DNA of 64,000 bases. Origin: NIOZ-UU13 sp964444135 (GTDB lineage: Bacteria > Planctomycetota > Phycisphaerae > Sedimentisphaerales > Anaerobacaceae). A program made the position numbers and the translations under genes. Below are positions 43,953-53,269 of the stretch, one piece after another (the stretch's first letter is position 1; each line of letters begins with the position of its first letter). The DNA lies in assembly GCA_964444135.1 (NCBI GenBank), contig CAYUFX010000002.1, forward strand, positions 53,161 through 117,160, in the 5' to 3' direction. The notes below the pieces were generated by a model. It saw only the letters and a program-made list of their open reading frames with translations, was not told the DNA's origin and did no database searches.

Positions 43953-44252
43953 ATGTGGCTGCCAAAAGAAGAAAGGAAGCTATTGGCTTACTACTACAAG
44001 GAATTACACGCATCCGGCGTAGAAACGAGGGGTCAAATTTTTCTGAATGAATTAGAAAAGTGTTTGTCAGGAAAAAATCGACGAAACCGAGCCAAAATCG
44101 CCAGTAGAATGCTTCTGCAACGAAATTTGTTAGCCTTTTTGCAGGATCAAGGTGATGCCATAACAGTTGGATTGAGTCTTGAAGGATATGATTTAGGCAG
44201 AAAATATAGCTCCAAAACCTCATACTATCCTTTTATGGTGCGAAGAATATAA
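43953..44252 (+). CDS. Hypothetical helical protein
   Basis: 99 residues starting MWLPKEERKLLAYYYKELHA, then a basic helical middle (NRRNRAKIASRMLLQRNLLA). The helical core and short beta-like end (GLSLEGYDLGRKYSS) recall a winged-helix DNA-binding fold, but no family is recognised and no Shine-Dalgarno is clear. Its position 81 bases before tmk suggests, but does not prove, co-transcription. Confidence 0.55.
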   Translation: MWLPKEERKLLAYYYKELHASGVETRGQIFLNELEKCLSGKNRRNRAKIASRMLLQRNLLAFLQDQGDAITVGLSLEGYDLGRKYSSKTSYYPFMVRRI

Positions 44253-44333
44253 GTTTTGGATTATTTTTGGTTTAATAATAAGTTTTGTCAGTGTTCTTGT
44301 TATGATTCTCAAGGATTGAAAAAGGGAAAACTT

Positions 44334-45104
44334 TTGAAAGACAGATTTTCAGGCAAGTTTATAGTTCTTGATGGGCCGGACGGCTGCGGAAAAAGTACGC
44401 AGACAAAACTATTAGTCGGTTGGCTGCAAAAGCAAAATATTCCAACAGTCGGCTTTCGCGACCCGGGTGATACCGCTATCGGCGAGAAAATTCGACAAAT
44501 CCTATTAAGCCCCGAACATCAAGCGATGGATACGCGTACAGAATTACTGCTCTATATGGCCTCAAGGGCCCAGCTTTGGGCGGAAAAGATAGCACCGGCG
44601 CTGGAGGAAAATAAATGTGTCGTCCTCGATAGATGGCTCTCGAGCACCTGCGCCTACCAGGGCTGCGCAGGCGGCTTTGGAATGGATAAAGTGGTAAAAA
44701 TTGCGACGGACTGCCTGGAAAAAGTATGGCCGGATTTGACTATCATTCTCGATGTCGATTTACAGACCGCTTCGCAGCGTTTGAATCGGCAGCTTGATAG
44801 AATGGAGGCCAAAGGCGACGGCTACCACCAAAGAGTCCGCGATGGTTTTTTACAGTTGGCCAAACAGCAAGAAAACTTTCTGGTAATCAATGCAACAGGT
44901 GATATTGAAACAGTTCATAAAAAGGTGTTGGAAATAATTGAAAAAAAGCCAGGGAATTCACCAGTGACGTCACTGAAGGAATTGGAAAAGCAAGCTATTA
45001 TAGAAGCATTAGCGAAAACCAAAGGTAACCGTGAGAAGGCAGCAAAAATCCTCGGCATCGTGGAAAGATCAATCTATCGAAAGATAAAGGAATACAACTT
45101 GTAA
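44334..45104 (+). CDS. tmk: Thymidylate kinase with a C-terminal Fis-type helix-turn-helix
   Basis: 256 residues from a TTG at 44334 with AAGGGA 8 bases upstream; another TTG (44256) adds 26 residues rich in Cys and aromatics. It phosphorylates dTMP to dTDP. P-loop LDGPDGCGKST (residues 12-22), FRDPGDTAIG in place of the usual REPGGT, DR at 99-100 in VVLDRWLSSTCAYQG, DVDLQTASQRL and a lid. After about residue 205 a second domain appears: ELEKQAIIEALAKTKGNREK followed by AAKILGIVERSIYRKIKEY, a textbook Fis/NtrC-type HTH_8. The fusion is in frame with no stop or start signal between. Followed by holB and ricT, as in Bacillus tmk clusters. Confidence 0.9.
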   Translation: MKDRFSGKFIVLDGPDGCGKSTQTKLLVGWLQKQNIPTVGFRDPGDTAIGEKIRQILLSPEHQAMDTRTELLLYMASRAQLWAEKIAPALEENKCVVLDRWLSSTCAYQGCAGGFGMDKVVKIATDCLEKVWPDLTIILDVDLQTASQRLNRQLDRMEAKGDGYHQRVRDGFLQLAKQQENFLVINATGDIETVHKKVLEIIEKKPGNSPVTSLKELEKQAIIEALAKTKGNREKAAKILGIVERSIYRKIKEYNL

Positions 45105-45265
45105 AATTGCATGCAATGTCAGGTGTGTTGCCTACATAGTTCTGTAATTGTCTTTGGTCACGGGAACGTATATGCTGAATTTTTGGTTTTGCAGCGATAA
45201 GAATATGAGAAATGTTTTTGTCCTATGTGGCTGGTTTTTTAGTTTTTGGATTTTAATATTTTTAT

Positions 45266-46378
45266 ATGTCACTTAAAGAGATTTTTTGCCAGGATAGAGC
45301 AATCGACATTCTACAGAGGGCCTATACCTCCGGCAAATGGACGCATGCGTATATTTTTGCCGGGCCTGAAGGTGTCGGTAAATTCAAAACCGCCTGCGAA
45401 TGGGCCAGACTGCTTCTTTGCCAAAACCCCGTTATTGAAAATGACTTTGCCGATAGCTGCGGCTCATGCAAATCCTGCCGGCTTTTCGAAGCCGGCTCAC
45501 ATCCGGACTTCAATCACATCTATAAGGAATTGCGGGAATTCACTAAAGACGGCAAGGGTAAGCCCCCGCCTGTCGATTTGCCGATAGATGTAATTCGAGA
45601 GTTTCTGATTGAAAAGGTCTCGACCAGGCCGACCCTTTCGCAAAGAAAGGTCTTTGTCATCAGCGAGGCTGAAAGGCTAAACGACTCCTCGCAGAATTGC
45701 CTGTTAAAAGTCCTCGAAGAACCGCCCGAATATTGCTCCATTATTCTGCTTTGCACACGCCTGGATAAACTTCTGCCCACAACAAAATCAAGGTCTCAGA
45801 TAATCCGGTTCGGCACTATAAATGAAGAGCAGATAATCAAAGAATTGCAACGGACAGGCCTCGAAGAAAAGAAGGCGTTATACTTCGCTCGTCTGGGTCA
45901 GGGCAGCTTGGGGACGGCACAAAATTGGGCCAAACTTGAACTGGCCGAGGCAAACCTTTATGAAACCAAAAAAGAGCTGATAAGCTCCCTGGCCAACTAT
46001 GAAATCGCGGATGCCCTGAGCCTGGCTGAGACATTTCTGAACAAAAGTAAAAAAATCGCCGCTGTCTGGACGAACCTTGACAAGGCCACCAGTAAAACCG
46101 ACATCAATCGAAGAGCGGCAAAGACCCTTGTCCAAATAATCATATCAGCCATATACGATGCGATGAATTTGAACGTTACGCCGACGAAGGTGGCTATCAA
46201 TTTCGACCAAAAAGAGCAGATAAAGAAGTTGGCCGGCCGGTTCGATGCCGAGCTCTCGGCGGAAAAAATCTCCGACTGCTACAAGGTGCTGCACTGGATC
46301 GAGTCCAGCGTCAATGAAAAGCTTATTTTCGAGAAGCTATTGTTAAATCTCGCCGATTCTGATAGAATAAGGGTTTAG
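45266..46378 (+). CDS. holB: DNA polymerase III subunit delta' (clamp loader)
   Basis: 370 residues. AAA+ protein of the clamp-loader complex. Start MSLKEIFCQDRAIDILQRAY; P-loop-like FAGPEGVGKFKTA (K-F-K-T instead of GKST, so probably weak or no ATPase, as usual for delta'); zinc module CGSCKSC with a further Cys upstream; sensor-like SEAERLNDSSQNCLLKVLEE with PPEYCSIILLCT. The C-terminal helical collar runs to residue 370. It stands between tmk and ricT. Confidence 0.92.
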   Translation: MSLKEIFCQDRAIDILQRAYTSGKWTHAYIFAGPEGVGKFKTACEWARLLLCQNPVIENDFADSCGSCKSCRLFEAGSHPDFNHIYKELREFTKDGKGKPPPVDLPIDVIREFLIEKVSTRPTLSQRKVFVISEAERLNDSSQNCLLKVLEEPPEYCSIILLCTRLDKLLPTTKSRSQIIRFGTINEEQIIKELQRTGLEEKKALYFARLGQGSLGTAQNWAKLELAEANLYETKKELISSLANYEIADALSLAETFLNKSKKIAAVWTNLDKATSKTDINRRAAKTLVQIIISAIYDAMNLNVTPTKVAINFDQKEQIKKLAGRFDAELSAEKISDCYKVLHWIESSVNEKLIFEKLLLNLADSDRIRV

Positions 46379-46420
46379 TGTTAGCACAGCTTAGCGATGG
46401 TATCAATCGGAGTAACCCGG

Positions 46421-47398
46421 ATGCCAAAAACCTTAGAAACAAAGCCGAGACAGGCAAAACATAAAAAGTATATGCTGGTTCGCTACGGTCGGATGAGCAC
46501 GCTCGGTCTCTTCGAGCACCGCGAAACGAAAATATCCAAAATCATACCCCGCGTCGTGATAAAAACCGACAGAGGTCTCGAATTAGGTTATCTCGTGGGC
46601 CAGCTCACCGCCTACAAAGGCGGTCAGCTTAAATTAAGCGAAGAGCAAATACAAGAGTATTTCGAGAACAGCGATATTGATTTCTCCCCCGGCAAGGCCG
46701 GTAAATTCATTCGTTACGCAACCACTGCCGATGTAAGCGAAGAACGGCATCTGAGAAAAATCGCAAAAGAAGAAATGGAATGCTGCAGGCATTTCGTCAA
46801 AGAGATGGACCTGCCGATGAAAATAGTCGATGTAGAGCACGTATTCGGCGGGGAACGCATCATCTTCTACTTTATGTCCGATGGACGAGTGGATTTTCGC
46901 GATCTGGTAAAAAGAGTTGCCCAGGAATACCAGACAAGAATCGAAATGCGTCAAATCGGCTCGCGCGATGAAGCTAAACTGCTCGGTGATGTAGAGAGCT
47001 GTGGACAACAAGTCTGCTGCCAAAGATTTCTTAAGCTCTTAAAGCCGGTCAATATGCGAATGGCCAAGATGCAAAAGGCAACTCTCGACCCGGCCAAAAT
47101 CTCCGGGTATTGCGGCAGATTGAAGTGCTGCCTGCGGTATGAAGACGAAACTTACACCGAGCTTAAAAAACGGCTGCCAAAAAAGAATGCCAAAGTAAAG
47201 ACTAAACACGGCCAGGGCAAAGTCGTGGATACCCAGATATTGACGCAACTCGTTGTGGTCGAATACGAAAGTGGAGAAAAGGCCGCCATCCCTGTCGATG
47301 AGATTGAGATAATTCCTGCCTCTGAAACGACAAAAGAAGAACAAGACAGCACCCCAACAAACAATAAGCAAAACAATAAGGACAGTGAAAAACAATAA
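46421..47398 (+). CDS. ricT: PSP1-domain protein RicT (YaaT)
   Basis: 325 residues from ATG 46421, chosen for GGAG 8 bases upstream; an ATG eight codons earlier has none. PSP1 domain with VRYGRMSTLGLFEH near the start, and the cysteine cluster ESCGQQVCC...GRLKCCLRYE. In Bacillus RicT, with RicA and RicF, binds Fe-S clusters and assists RNase Y. Here no RicA/RicF neighbours are seen. The tail is Glu/Asn/Lys-rich (NNKQNNKDSEKQ). Placed after holB exactly as in Firmicutes. Confidence 0.9.
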   Translation: MPKTLETKPRQAKHKKYMLVRYGRMSTLGLFEHRETKISKIIPRVVIKTDRGLELGYLVGQLTAYKGGQLKLSEEQIQEYFENSDIDFSPGKAGKFIRYATTADVSEERHLRKIAKEEMECCRHFVKEMDLPMKIVDVEHVFGGERIIFYFMSDGRVDFRDLVKRVAQEYQTRIEMRQIGSRDEAKLLGDVESCGQQVCCQRFLKLLKPVNMRMAKMQKATLDPAKISGYCGRLKCCLRYEDETYTELKKRLPKKNAKVKTKHGQGKVVDTQILTQLVVVEYESGEKAAIPVDEIEIIPASETTKEEQDSTPTNNKQNNKDSEKQ

Positions 47399-47414
47399 TC
47401 GTCAAGGAAGAAAT

Positions 47415-49466
47415 ATGCCTCGCAAAATCGTCGTAACATCGGCTTTGCCTTATGCGAACGGCCCGATACATATAGGGCATTTGGTAGAATATCTTCAGAC
47501 CGATATCTGGGTGCGCTTCCAGAAGATATGCGGCAACGAGTGTCTCTACTTTTGCGCCGATGACACTCACGGCACGCCTGTAATGATAAGTGCCCGTGCT
47601 GCCGGTATAAGCCCTGAACAGCTAATCGAGCAAATGCACAAAGAGCACAAAGCAGATTTTGACCATTTTTACATCGAGTTCGACAATTATTACTCAACCC
47701 ACTCACCTGAGAATAAATATTTCAGCGAGCTTATTTTCAACCGCCTGAACGAGGCCGGCTCAATCGTTACACGAGACGTGGAACAGACCTACTGTGAAAA
47801 CTGCAAGATGTCACTGCCGGACAGATTTGTCCGCGGCACCTGCCCGCGATGCAAAGCCGAGAACCAATACGGTGATTCCTGTGAAGTATGCGGAACAGCC
47901 TATCAACCGGCCGACCTCATAAATCCCTATTGTGCAACCTGCGGAGCCAGACCCGTCCTGAAAACATCTAAACACTATTTTTTCAAACTTGCTGATTACG
48001 AACACCAACTCAGAGAACTTATCACATCGGGACACACACAAAAATCAGTGGCAAACAAGCTCGATGAATGGTTCAATGCCGGCTTGAAGGACTGGGATAT
48101 ATCTCGCGACGGCCCATATTTCGGGTTCAAAATACCCGGAGAAGAAAACAAATTCTTCTATGTCTGGCTGGATGCGCCTATCGGATATATGGCTTCAACC
48201 AAAAACTACTGCGATAAAAACAGCATCGATTTTGACAAAATCTGGCCGGGCATCGGCTCTGCGGGAGCAAGCAGCAATGAATACGAGCTTTACCACTTCA
48301 TCGGCAAGGACATTATGTATTTTCATGCGCTTTTCTGGCCTGCAATGCTGATTGGCGCCGGCATTAAAACCGCTGAAAAACTCTTCGTCCACGGCTTTTT
48401 AACCGTGAACGGCGAAAAAATGAGCAAGTCCCGCGGCACTTTTATTAAGGCAAGCGCCTACGTTAAGCACCTGGACCCCGAATACCTGCGGTACTACTAC
48501 GCAAGCAAACTGACCGACGGTATCGAAGATATAGATTTGAGAATTGAGGATTTCATAAACAAAACGAATTCCAATTTGGTCGGCAAATTTGCAAACCTGG
48601 CTTCCCGCTCAGGCCCGATGCTGACGAAAAAATTTGACGGCCAGCTTGGCCGATTAGACGACCAGGGCGCCGAGCTAATCAATAAGCTCGCTGCTGCAAA
48701 AGACCGTATTATAGAGGACTATGAGAACCTTAAATTTGCTGCCGCTGTCCGAACAATTACCGCCCTGGCCGACGAGGCAAACCGATATGTCGAGCAGAAT
48801 CAGCCGTGGGTAACGATAAAAACTGATTTGGAAAAAACGCGAACGACCTTGACTGCCGTAATAAATGCCGTTCGCATTCTGACTATTTACCTCAAACCCA
48901 TCCTGCCCAAATACGCTGAAAAAGTGGAACAATTTCTTAATGTCAATAAATTAAGTTTTGAAGACCTCGATACGGTGCTGGAAAATCATAAGATAAACGA
49001 TTTTAAACGATTAGTCGAAAGAGTTGATGAAGAACAGGTGAATGCGATGATAGAAGAAAGTAAGGAGGGCCCGCGCATGGCGGGAACCCAAAGTCAAAAT
49101 CCGCAGCCAACGGCAGCAGAACCCGCCGAGCCGTTCAAGCCGGAATGCACAATGGAAGATTTCGCGAAAATTGATATGCGAATCGCAAAAGTTACAAAGG
49201 CGGAGGCGGTCGAAGGTGCCGACAAGCTGCTGCGTCTGGTTCTGGATGTAGGTGGGCCGGAAAAGAGCGTTCTTGCCGCCATAGCCAAGGCCTATAAGCC
49301 GGAGGAGCTGACCGGCAAAATCGTAATCTATCTGGCCAATCTCAAGCCCAGACAGATGAGGTTCGGCCTGTCCGAAGGTATGATTCTGGCAGTCGGCACC
49401 GGCGGAAAAGACATCTTTATGCTATCAGCCGACGCCGGAGCAAGACCCGGACAAAAAGTGCTTTAG
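47415..49466 (+). CDS. metG: Methionyl-tRNA synthetase
   Basis: 683 residues from ATG 47415, AAGGA 6 bases upstream. HIGH motif PIHIGHLVEY near the start. Four-Cys zinc knuckles CENCKMSLPDRFVRGTCPRC and CEVCG...CATCG, two knuckles of the E. coli type. KMSKS in GEKMSKSRGTF. Anticodon-binding helical domain, then a linker and a C-terminal tRNA-binding OB fold (FAKIDMRIAKVTKAEAVEGA to QKVL) that dimerises. It starts 16 bases after ricT. Confidence 0.97.
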   Translation: MPRKIVVTSALPYANGPIHIGHLVEYLQTDIWVRFQKICGNECLYFCADDTHGTPVMISARAAGISPEQLIEQMHKEHKADFDHFYIEFDNYYSTHSPENKYFSELIFNRLNEAGSIVTRDVEQTYCENCKMSLPDRFVRGTCPRCKAENQYGDSCEVCGTAYQPADLINPYCATCGARPVLKTSKHYFFKLADYEHQLRELITSGHTQKSVANKLDEWFNAGLKDWDISRDGPYFGFKIPGEENKFFYVWLDAPIGYMASTKNYCDKNSIDFDKIWPGIGSAGASSNEYELYHFIGKDIMYFHALFWPAMLIGAGIKTAEKLFVHGFLTVNGEKMSKSRGTFIKASAYVKHLDPEYLRYYYASKLTDGIEDIDLRIEDFINKTNSNLVGKFANLASRSGPMLTKKFDGQLGRLDDQGAELINKLAAAKDRIIEDYENLKFAAAVRTITALADEANRYVEQNQPWVTIKTDLEKTRTTLTAVINAVRILTIYLKPILPKYAEKVEQFLNVNKLSFEDLDTVLENHKINDFKRLVERVDEEQVNAMIEESKEGPRMAGTQSQNPQPTAAEPAEPFKPECTMEDFAKIDMRIAKVTKAEAVEGADKLLRLVLDVGGPEKSVLAAIAKAYKPEELTGKIVIYLANLKPRQMRFGLSEGMILAVGTGGKDIFMLSADAGARPGQKVL

Positions 49467-49489
49467 TGCCCTATCACGCGTAAAATGAT

Positions 49490-49600
49490 GGACTGTCATT
49501 CTGAGCGCAGCGAAGAATCTCTTATTTCTGCCAGCCAGATGCTTCCCCTTCGACTTCGCTCAGGGCTAAAGGCTATCTTTGCTCAGCATGACTATAAGAG
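49490..49600. repeat. CATTCTGAGCGCAGCGAAGAATCT-type dispersed element
   Basis: GTCATTCTGAGCGCAGCGAA, then TCGACTTCGCTCAGGGC and a closing GCTCAGCATGAC form an inverted arrangement between the convergent metG and glycosylase genes. Related to 43905-43930. Confidence 0.6.
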
Positions 49601-49625
49601 CGAACTTTCATTTTGTTAAAAGCTT

Positions 49626-50291
49626 TTATAAATATTCGACGTCAAGCGTATGCGGTAGTTTTTCAAGGGGACAATCGGTGCATCTGGCTTTTGGCCTGCA
49701 GAATTCTTTACCCACTCGTACCAGCAGTGCGTGATACTCATTGAAAAGCTGAGTGTCCTGCGGCAGAGACGACTCAAACAATTCTCGTAACTGTTCATAA
49801 TCAGCGTCCAGCCCGATTAGTCCGTGCCGGCAAACGATTCGCGCGGTATAGGCGTCCACGACGAAAACAGGCCTGTCGAAGGCATAAAGTAAAATCGAAT
49901 CGGCGGTTTCGCGGCCGACGCCCTTTATCGCCAAAAGCTCGGCCCTTAGCTGGTCGGTGTCAATGCTTTCAAGGTTCGTCAACTCGCCCTGGTAATTGTC
50001 AAAGAGCCAGTTTACGAAGTTTTTGAGCCGCTTGGCTTTTATATTGTAATAGCCGGCCGGCCGGATAAGCTCAGCGAACTGTGCGAGGTCAAGATGATGG
50101 AGTTTTTCCGGTCTCAAACGGTCGGCGGATTTCAGATTTGTTATTGCTTTTTCGACGTTGGCCCAGCTCGTATTCTGAGTGAGTATCGCGCCTATGATTA
50201 TCTCGAACCGGGTTTCGCCGGGCCACCAGTGCTGAGGCCCGAACGCATCATAAAGCAATCGATAAATCTCAGTTAATGCCTCACAGGTCAT
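49626..50291 (-). CDS. Endonuclease III-like DNA glycosylase (HhH-GPD)
   Basis: 221 residues. Typical starts: QHWWPGETRFEIIIGAILTQ and NTSWANVEKAI. The HhH hairpin reads KGVGRETADSILLYA, and the catalytic Asp is in VVDAYTARI. The position of the catalytic Lys of E. coli Nth (GVGRKTA) is Glu here, so lyase activity is unlikely. The Fe-S loop has only three Cys (CRPKARCTDC) and no fourth. The combination resembles MagIII-type 3-methyladenine glycosylases. A base-excision repair role is by family. Confidence 0.85.
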   Translation of the reverse strand: MTCEALTEIYRLLYDAFGPQHWWPGETRFEIIIGAILTQNTSWANVEKAITNLKSADRLRPEKLHHLDLAQFAELIRPAGYYNIKAKRLKNFVNWLFDNYQGELTNLESIDTDQLRAELLAIKGVGRETADSILLYAFDRPVFVVDAYTARIVCRHGLIGLDADYEQLRELFESSLPQDTQLFNEYHALLVRVGKEFCRPKARCTDCPLEKLPHTLDVEYL

Positions 50292-50469
50292 TATACTACA
50301 TTTACAACTTGTTTTTGCATCTTCTGTACTTGCTGTATTTGACTATTGTATTTTCGGCTTATTTTAATTAAACTCTGCAAAAATTCAGTAGTGGAAATTG
50401 AGAAACAGCTACAAAGGGCATGAAAAAACTAAAACATTAAAACGACAAAAGTCATAAACAGCTTATAAA

Positions 50470-51381
50470 ATGAAAGACAAGTACAAGTACAGCACGAGCC
50501 AGTTGTTTAACTTTGCAAAAGATTCTTATCTGGAGAGAACGTCTCGTCCGATTTACGCTATCGTTTTTCTGCTGCCGTTCATTATATTCTACGAGGTGGG
50601 CACTTTTTGCATTAATACCGACATTCTGAACCAATCACAGATTCGTGTAGTAGCGTTTGTTTGGCTGCAGAACCTGCTTGAGTCGTTAGGTTTCGGCGGT
50701 AAGTTTGCATGGGTGGCGCCTCCTCTGGCGGTTGTGGTGATTTTGACGGCGCTGCAAATCACATCATCTAAACAGTGGCGTTTCTGGATTGGTGATATTT
50801 TGCCGATGACGTCCGAGTGTATCCTGCTCGCGGTGCCGTTGATTGTCCTGACATTATTCCTGAGCAGCTCGGCTGGGCCGGAGGGTAATATTAGCAGGTT
50901 CGACGACAGCGCGATACAAGCACAAGCCGAGTCGCTACCGGGCTGCTTTTTGGTCACAGGCAGTAGTTTATCGCCGCTGAGCGCCGAGGCCGGCGAAGTT
51001 GGGCCCGGCCAGTCACTACTGGCAAATATTGTTACCGGAATAGGAGCCGGAATTTACGAAGAGCTTGTTTTTCGCCTGATTTTGATATGTCTTTTGATGC
51101 TGTTATTTCAGGATGTGCTGAGGCTTACTCATATTAAAGCTATCGTGCTTTCAGTTCTTATTTCGGCGGCATTGTTCAGCGCACATCATCATGTAATTTT
51201 TGTGGACGGGCAGCTTGGACAAACCGCTGCTTTTAACTGGACGGAGTTTTCTTTTAGAACAATAGCGGGTATTTATTTTGCAGTCCTTTTTGCAATTCGT
51301 GGTTTCGGAGTTACAGCCGGAACTCACGCCTTTTACGATATCATTGCTACTATTATTAACGTGGTTTTTTTTCAGCAGTGA
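50470..51381 (+). CDS. CPBP family intramembrane protease (type II CAAX/ABI)
   Basis: 303 residues, six to eight membrane helices. The family motif EExxxR is in GAGIYEELVFRLILI (near residues 193-207); the second motif is FSAHHHVIF, and the third His is in GVTAGTHAFYDII. These glutamic-type intramembrane proteins cut or process membrane substrates or bacteriocins. No AbiV or bacteriocin gene is adjacent, so the substrate is unknown. Confidence 0.88.
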   Translation: MKDKYKYSTSQLFNFAKDSYLERTSRPIYAIVFLLPFIIFYEVGTFCINTDILNQSQIRVVAFVWLQNLLESLGFGGKFAWVAPPLAVVVILTALQITSSKQWRFWIGDILPMTSECILLAVPLIVLTLFLSSSAGPEGNISRFDDSAIQAQAESLPGCFLVTGSSLSPLSAEAGEVGPGQSLLANIVTGIGAGIYEELVFRLILICLLMLLFQDVLRLTHIKAIVLSVLISAALFSAHHHVIFVDGQLGQTAAFNWTEFSFRTIAGIYFAVLFAIRGFGVTAGTHAFYDIIATIINVVFFQQ

Positions 51382-51491
51382 AAATCAATCGCCAATCAGA
51401 TTTTTTTTGATTTTTTCAAAAAAATATTGCTGCCGTTAGTCTTTTAGGTTGGGGAGCTTGCAACACAATCGTCCTATAAGAGTCAATATCG

Positions 51492-51544
51492 GCCTTATCA
51501 GTACTGATATAAGGCTTGAATTTATGCACTTATTTTAGTATAAT
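51492..51544 (+). promoter_or_regulatory. Promoter with an adjoining inverted repeat, before the DUF2617 gene
   Basis: TTGAAT (51516-51521), 17-base spacer, perfect TATAAT (51539-51544). Directly in front lies GCCTTATCAG...CTGATATAAGGC (51492-51515), an imperfect 24-base palindrome that could be an operator. Confidence 0.55.
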
Positions 51545-51562
51545 ATGGGTGAAAAATAGAAG

Positions 51563-52141
51563 ATGGTATCTGTGTCTGGATTGTTGTTGATGGAATCACC
51601 ACAAATCAATGTAGCTGTTGAAGAATTGATGTTCAGCCTATTTCAAAGACCTCTACATCCGGAGCTTTTCCAGATTTATGCCAGCCGAAACTTAAATACT
51701 GAAAAGTACGAGGCCATTATCTGGATTACAGGATGCACCCATGTTGTCAGCGTCTTTGCCGGTGATATCTGCCTTGCCGAGGTTGTAAGCATACCTGGCC
51801 AGATGCTCCCATCTCGAGGTTTGATAGAACGTTTTCAATTCCGGGGCCCAAGGACTCATAAATGCACTTTGAGCCGAGGTGTAAGTTATATGACCGATTT
51901 TCAGGTAGAGAAGATGAGTCCCGGTTTGTATCGGCAGAGCCATACCGACCTTGAGCGTTTCGCGCGAAATCGAGGCGTGTTTGTAAAATTCCCGGAGCTG
52001 GAAATCGGTAACCTCCAGCCGTTCTGCTATGTTGATTTCGAGGCCCGACAATCTGAGTTGCACATTCACACGTTTGCTGCTTATCCGGACCAGGTAACAA
52101 TGATTAAGACCCAATCATTGTTCGATTTTTCAACAATGTGA
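51563..52141 (+). CDS. DUF2617 family protein
   Basis: 192 residues from ATG 51563; an ATG at 51590 is also possible (neither has a good Shine-Dalgarno). Blocks LFQRPLHPELFQIYASR, CTLSRGVSYMTDFQVEKMSP, CYVDFEARQSELHIHTFAAYP and the end ...MIKTQSLFDF fit DUF2617, from memory. Soluble, function unknown. Convergent to the next gene with 13 bases between them. Confidence 0.7.
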   Translation: MVSVSGLLLMESPQINVAVEELMFSLFQRPLHPELFQIYASRNLNTEKYEAIIWITGCTHVVSVFAGDICLAEVVSIPGQMLPSRGLIERFQFRGPRTHKCTLSRGVSYMTDFQVEKMSPGLYRQSHTDLERFARNRGVFVKFPELEIGNLQPFCYVDFEARQSELHIHTFAAYPDQVTMIKTQSLFDFSTM

Positions 52142-52154
52142 AAATCAGGTCCAT

Positions 52155-53144
52155 TTAGCTGCTCTGTATCTGAACGTTTTGTTTTAAGACGTCCAATTTT
52201 CCGTGGATTTCCTCAGACATTCTGCTGTTTGGAAATTCTCTGATAATATGCTGGCCGACGTTAAGTGCGTTGGTCCACTGCTTTTCAGTAACGGCGATGG
52301 AGAATTGAACGCCGAGGTTGTGCAGTTTTGTCCGGAAGACGTCCCTGGCTGCTTCCTGCAGGGCTAATCCTTCGTTTGGTGTAAGGTAGAGGTCAAGCTC
52401 TTTTAGAATATCCAGGCTGCGGTCGGTTTCCTGGGCTCTTACGGCATCGTCCCAGGCAGCCAGGAGGATTCTTTTGCGCTCCTGCTTTTTATCAAGCAGG
52501 ATCTGTCGCATTGACTTTATCTGTTCATTATCCGGATAGGCTTTAATCAGTCCTTCGATCTGGGCGCTTGCTCTGACCCAGTGACAATTATTGAGCAGTT
52601 TTTCGATATGTGCTGTCGCCTGATTGAGCCGTTCCTGGTCGGTCGCGGTATGGTATTTTTCCACCTGTGTTCTTAATTGCTCAGCCAGCTCCTCATATTC
52701 CGGACGCTTGGCAATTTCATCAATTAATTTCTGGGCGGCATCGAAATCCTGCTGCTGGAGCTTCTCGAAAACGGCCTCCCGCAAAGATTGTTTGTCCACA
52801 TCTCGGAATGCAATCGCCTTTGCTGTTTCGCTGACACGGGTGCTGTGATTGATTTGCGTCAGTCCTGCATGGATCTTTTCCAGAGCTCCTGTAACTTCTT
52901 CAAGCTTTGTGGAGTTGTCTCGAAGCATTTCAAGTATGTTAAATAACTTTGAGAGCATTGCCAGAAAGGCGCTGAGGAGCACCAGGCCGCCAAGCATCAA
53001 TACGAGCTGACGCAGCAGGTTTGTCTTTTCTGCCTGGAAGATGTCAGTGAAAATCGTAAGCCAGGCCACGATTGCTAATGCAACGCAAATAATCACAATG
53101 TGCCATTTGAATCGCTGTAAGAAGCTGTCTTTCTGCGAGTCCAT
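52155..53144 (-). CDS. Membrane-anchored coiled-coil/TPR-like protein
   Basis: 329 residues from ATG 53144 with GGAAGG 4 bases upstream; upstream codons in the frame are not protein-like. Two membrane helices (WHIVIICVALAIVAWLTIF and LVLMLGGLVLLSAFLAML, residues 15-70), a heptad region (MLRDNSTKLEEVTGALEKIH), then helical repeats of TPR/HAT type (LQQQDFDAAQKLIDEIAKRP; CHWVRASAQIEGLIKAYPDN; KQWTNALNVGQHIIREFPNS). It probably scaffolds partners at the inner membrane. No named family. Confidence 0.7.
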   Translation of the reverse strand: MDSQKDSFLQRFKWHIVIICVALAIVAWLTIFTDIFQAEKTNLLRQLVLMLGGLVLLSAFLAMLSKLFNILEMLRDNSTKLEEVTGALEKIHAGLTQINHSTRVSETAKAIAFRDVDKQSLREAVFEKLQQQDFDAAQKLIDEIAKRPEYEELAEQLRTQVEKYHTATDQERLNQATAHIEKLLNNCHWVRASAQIEGLIKAYPDNEQIKSMRQILLDKKQERKRILLAAWDDAVRAQETDRSLDILKELDLYLTPNEGLALQEAARDVFRTKLHNLGVQFSIAVTEKQWTNALNVGQHIIREFPNSRMSEEIHGKLDVLKQNVQIQSS

Positions 53145-53269
53145 AACCTTCCTTTTGTGAAAAAAAATGGTTTTTTCACAGCCCGTCTCTAAGCTATCAT
53201 AATATAAAAAAAAACTGCTTTTGTCAACAATTGAAAGATAATAACTCAACAAATTATGGCTTGAGGCTA

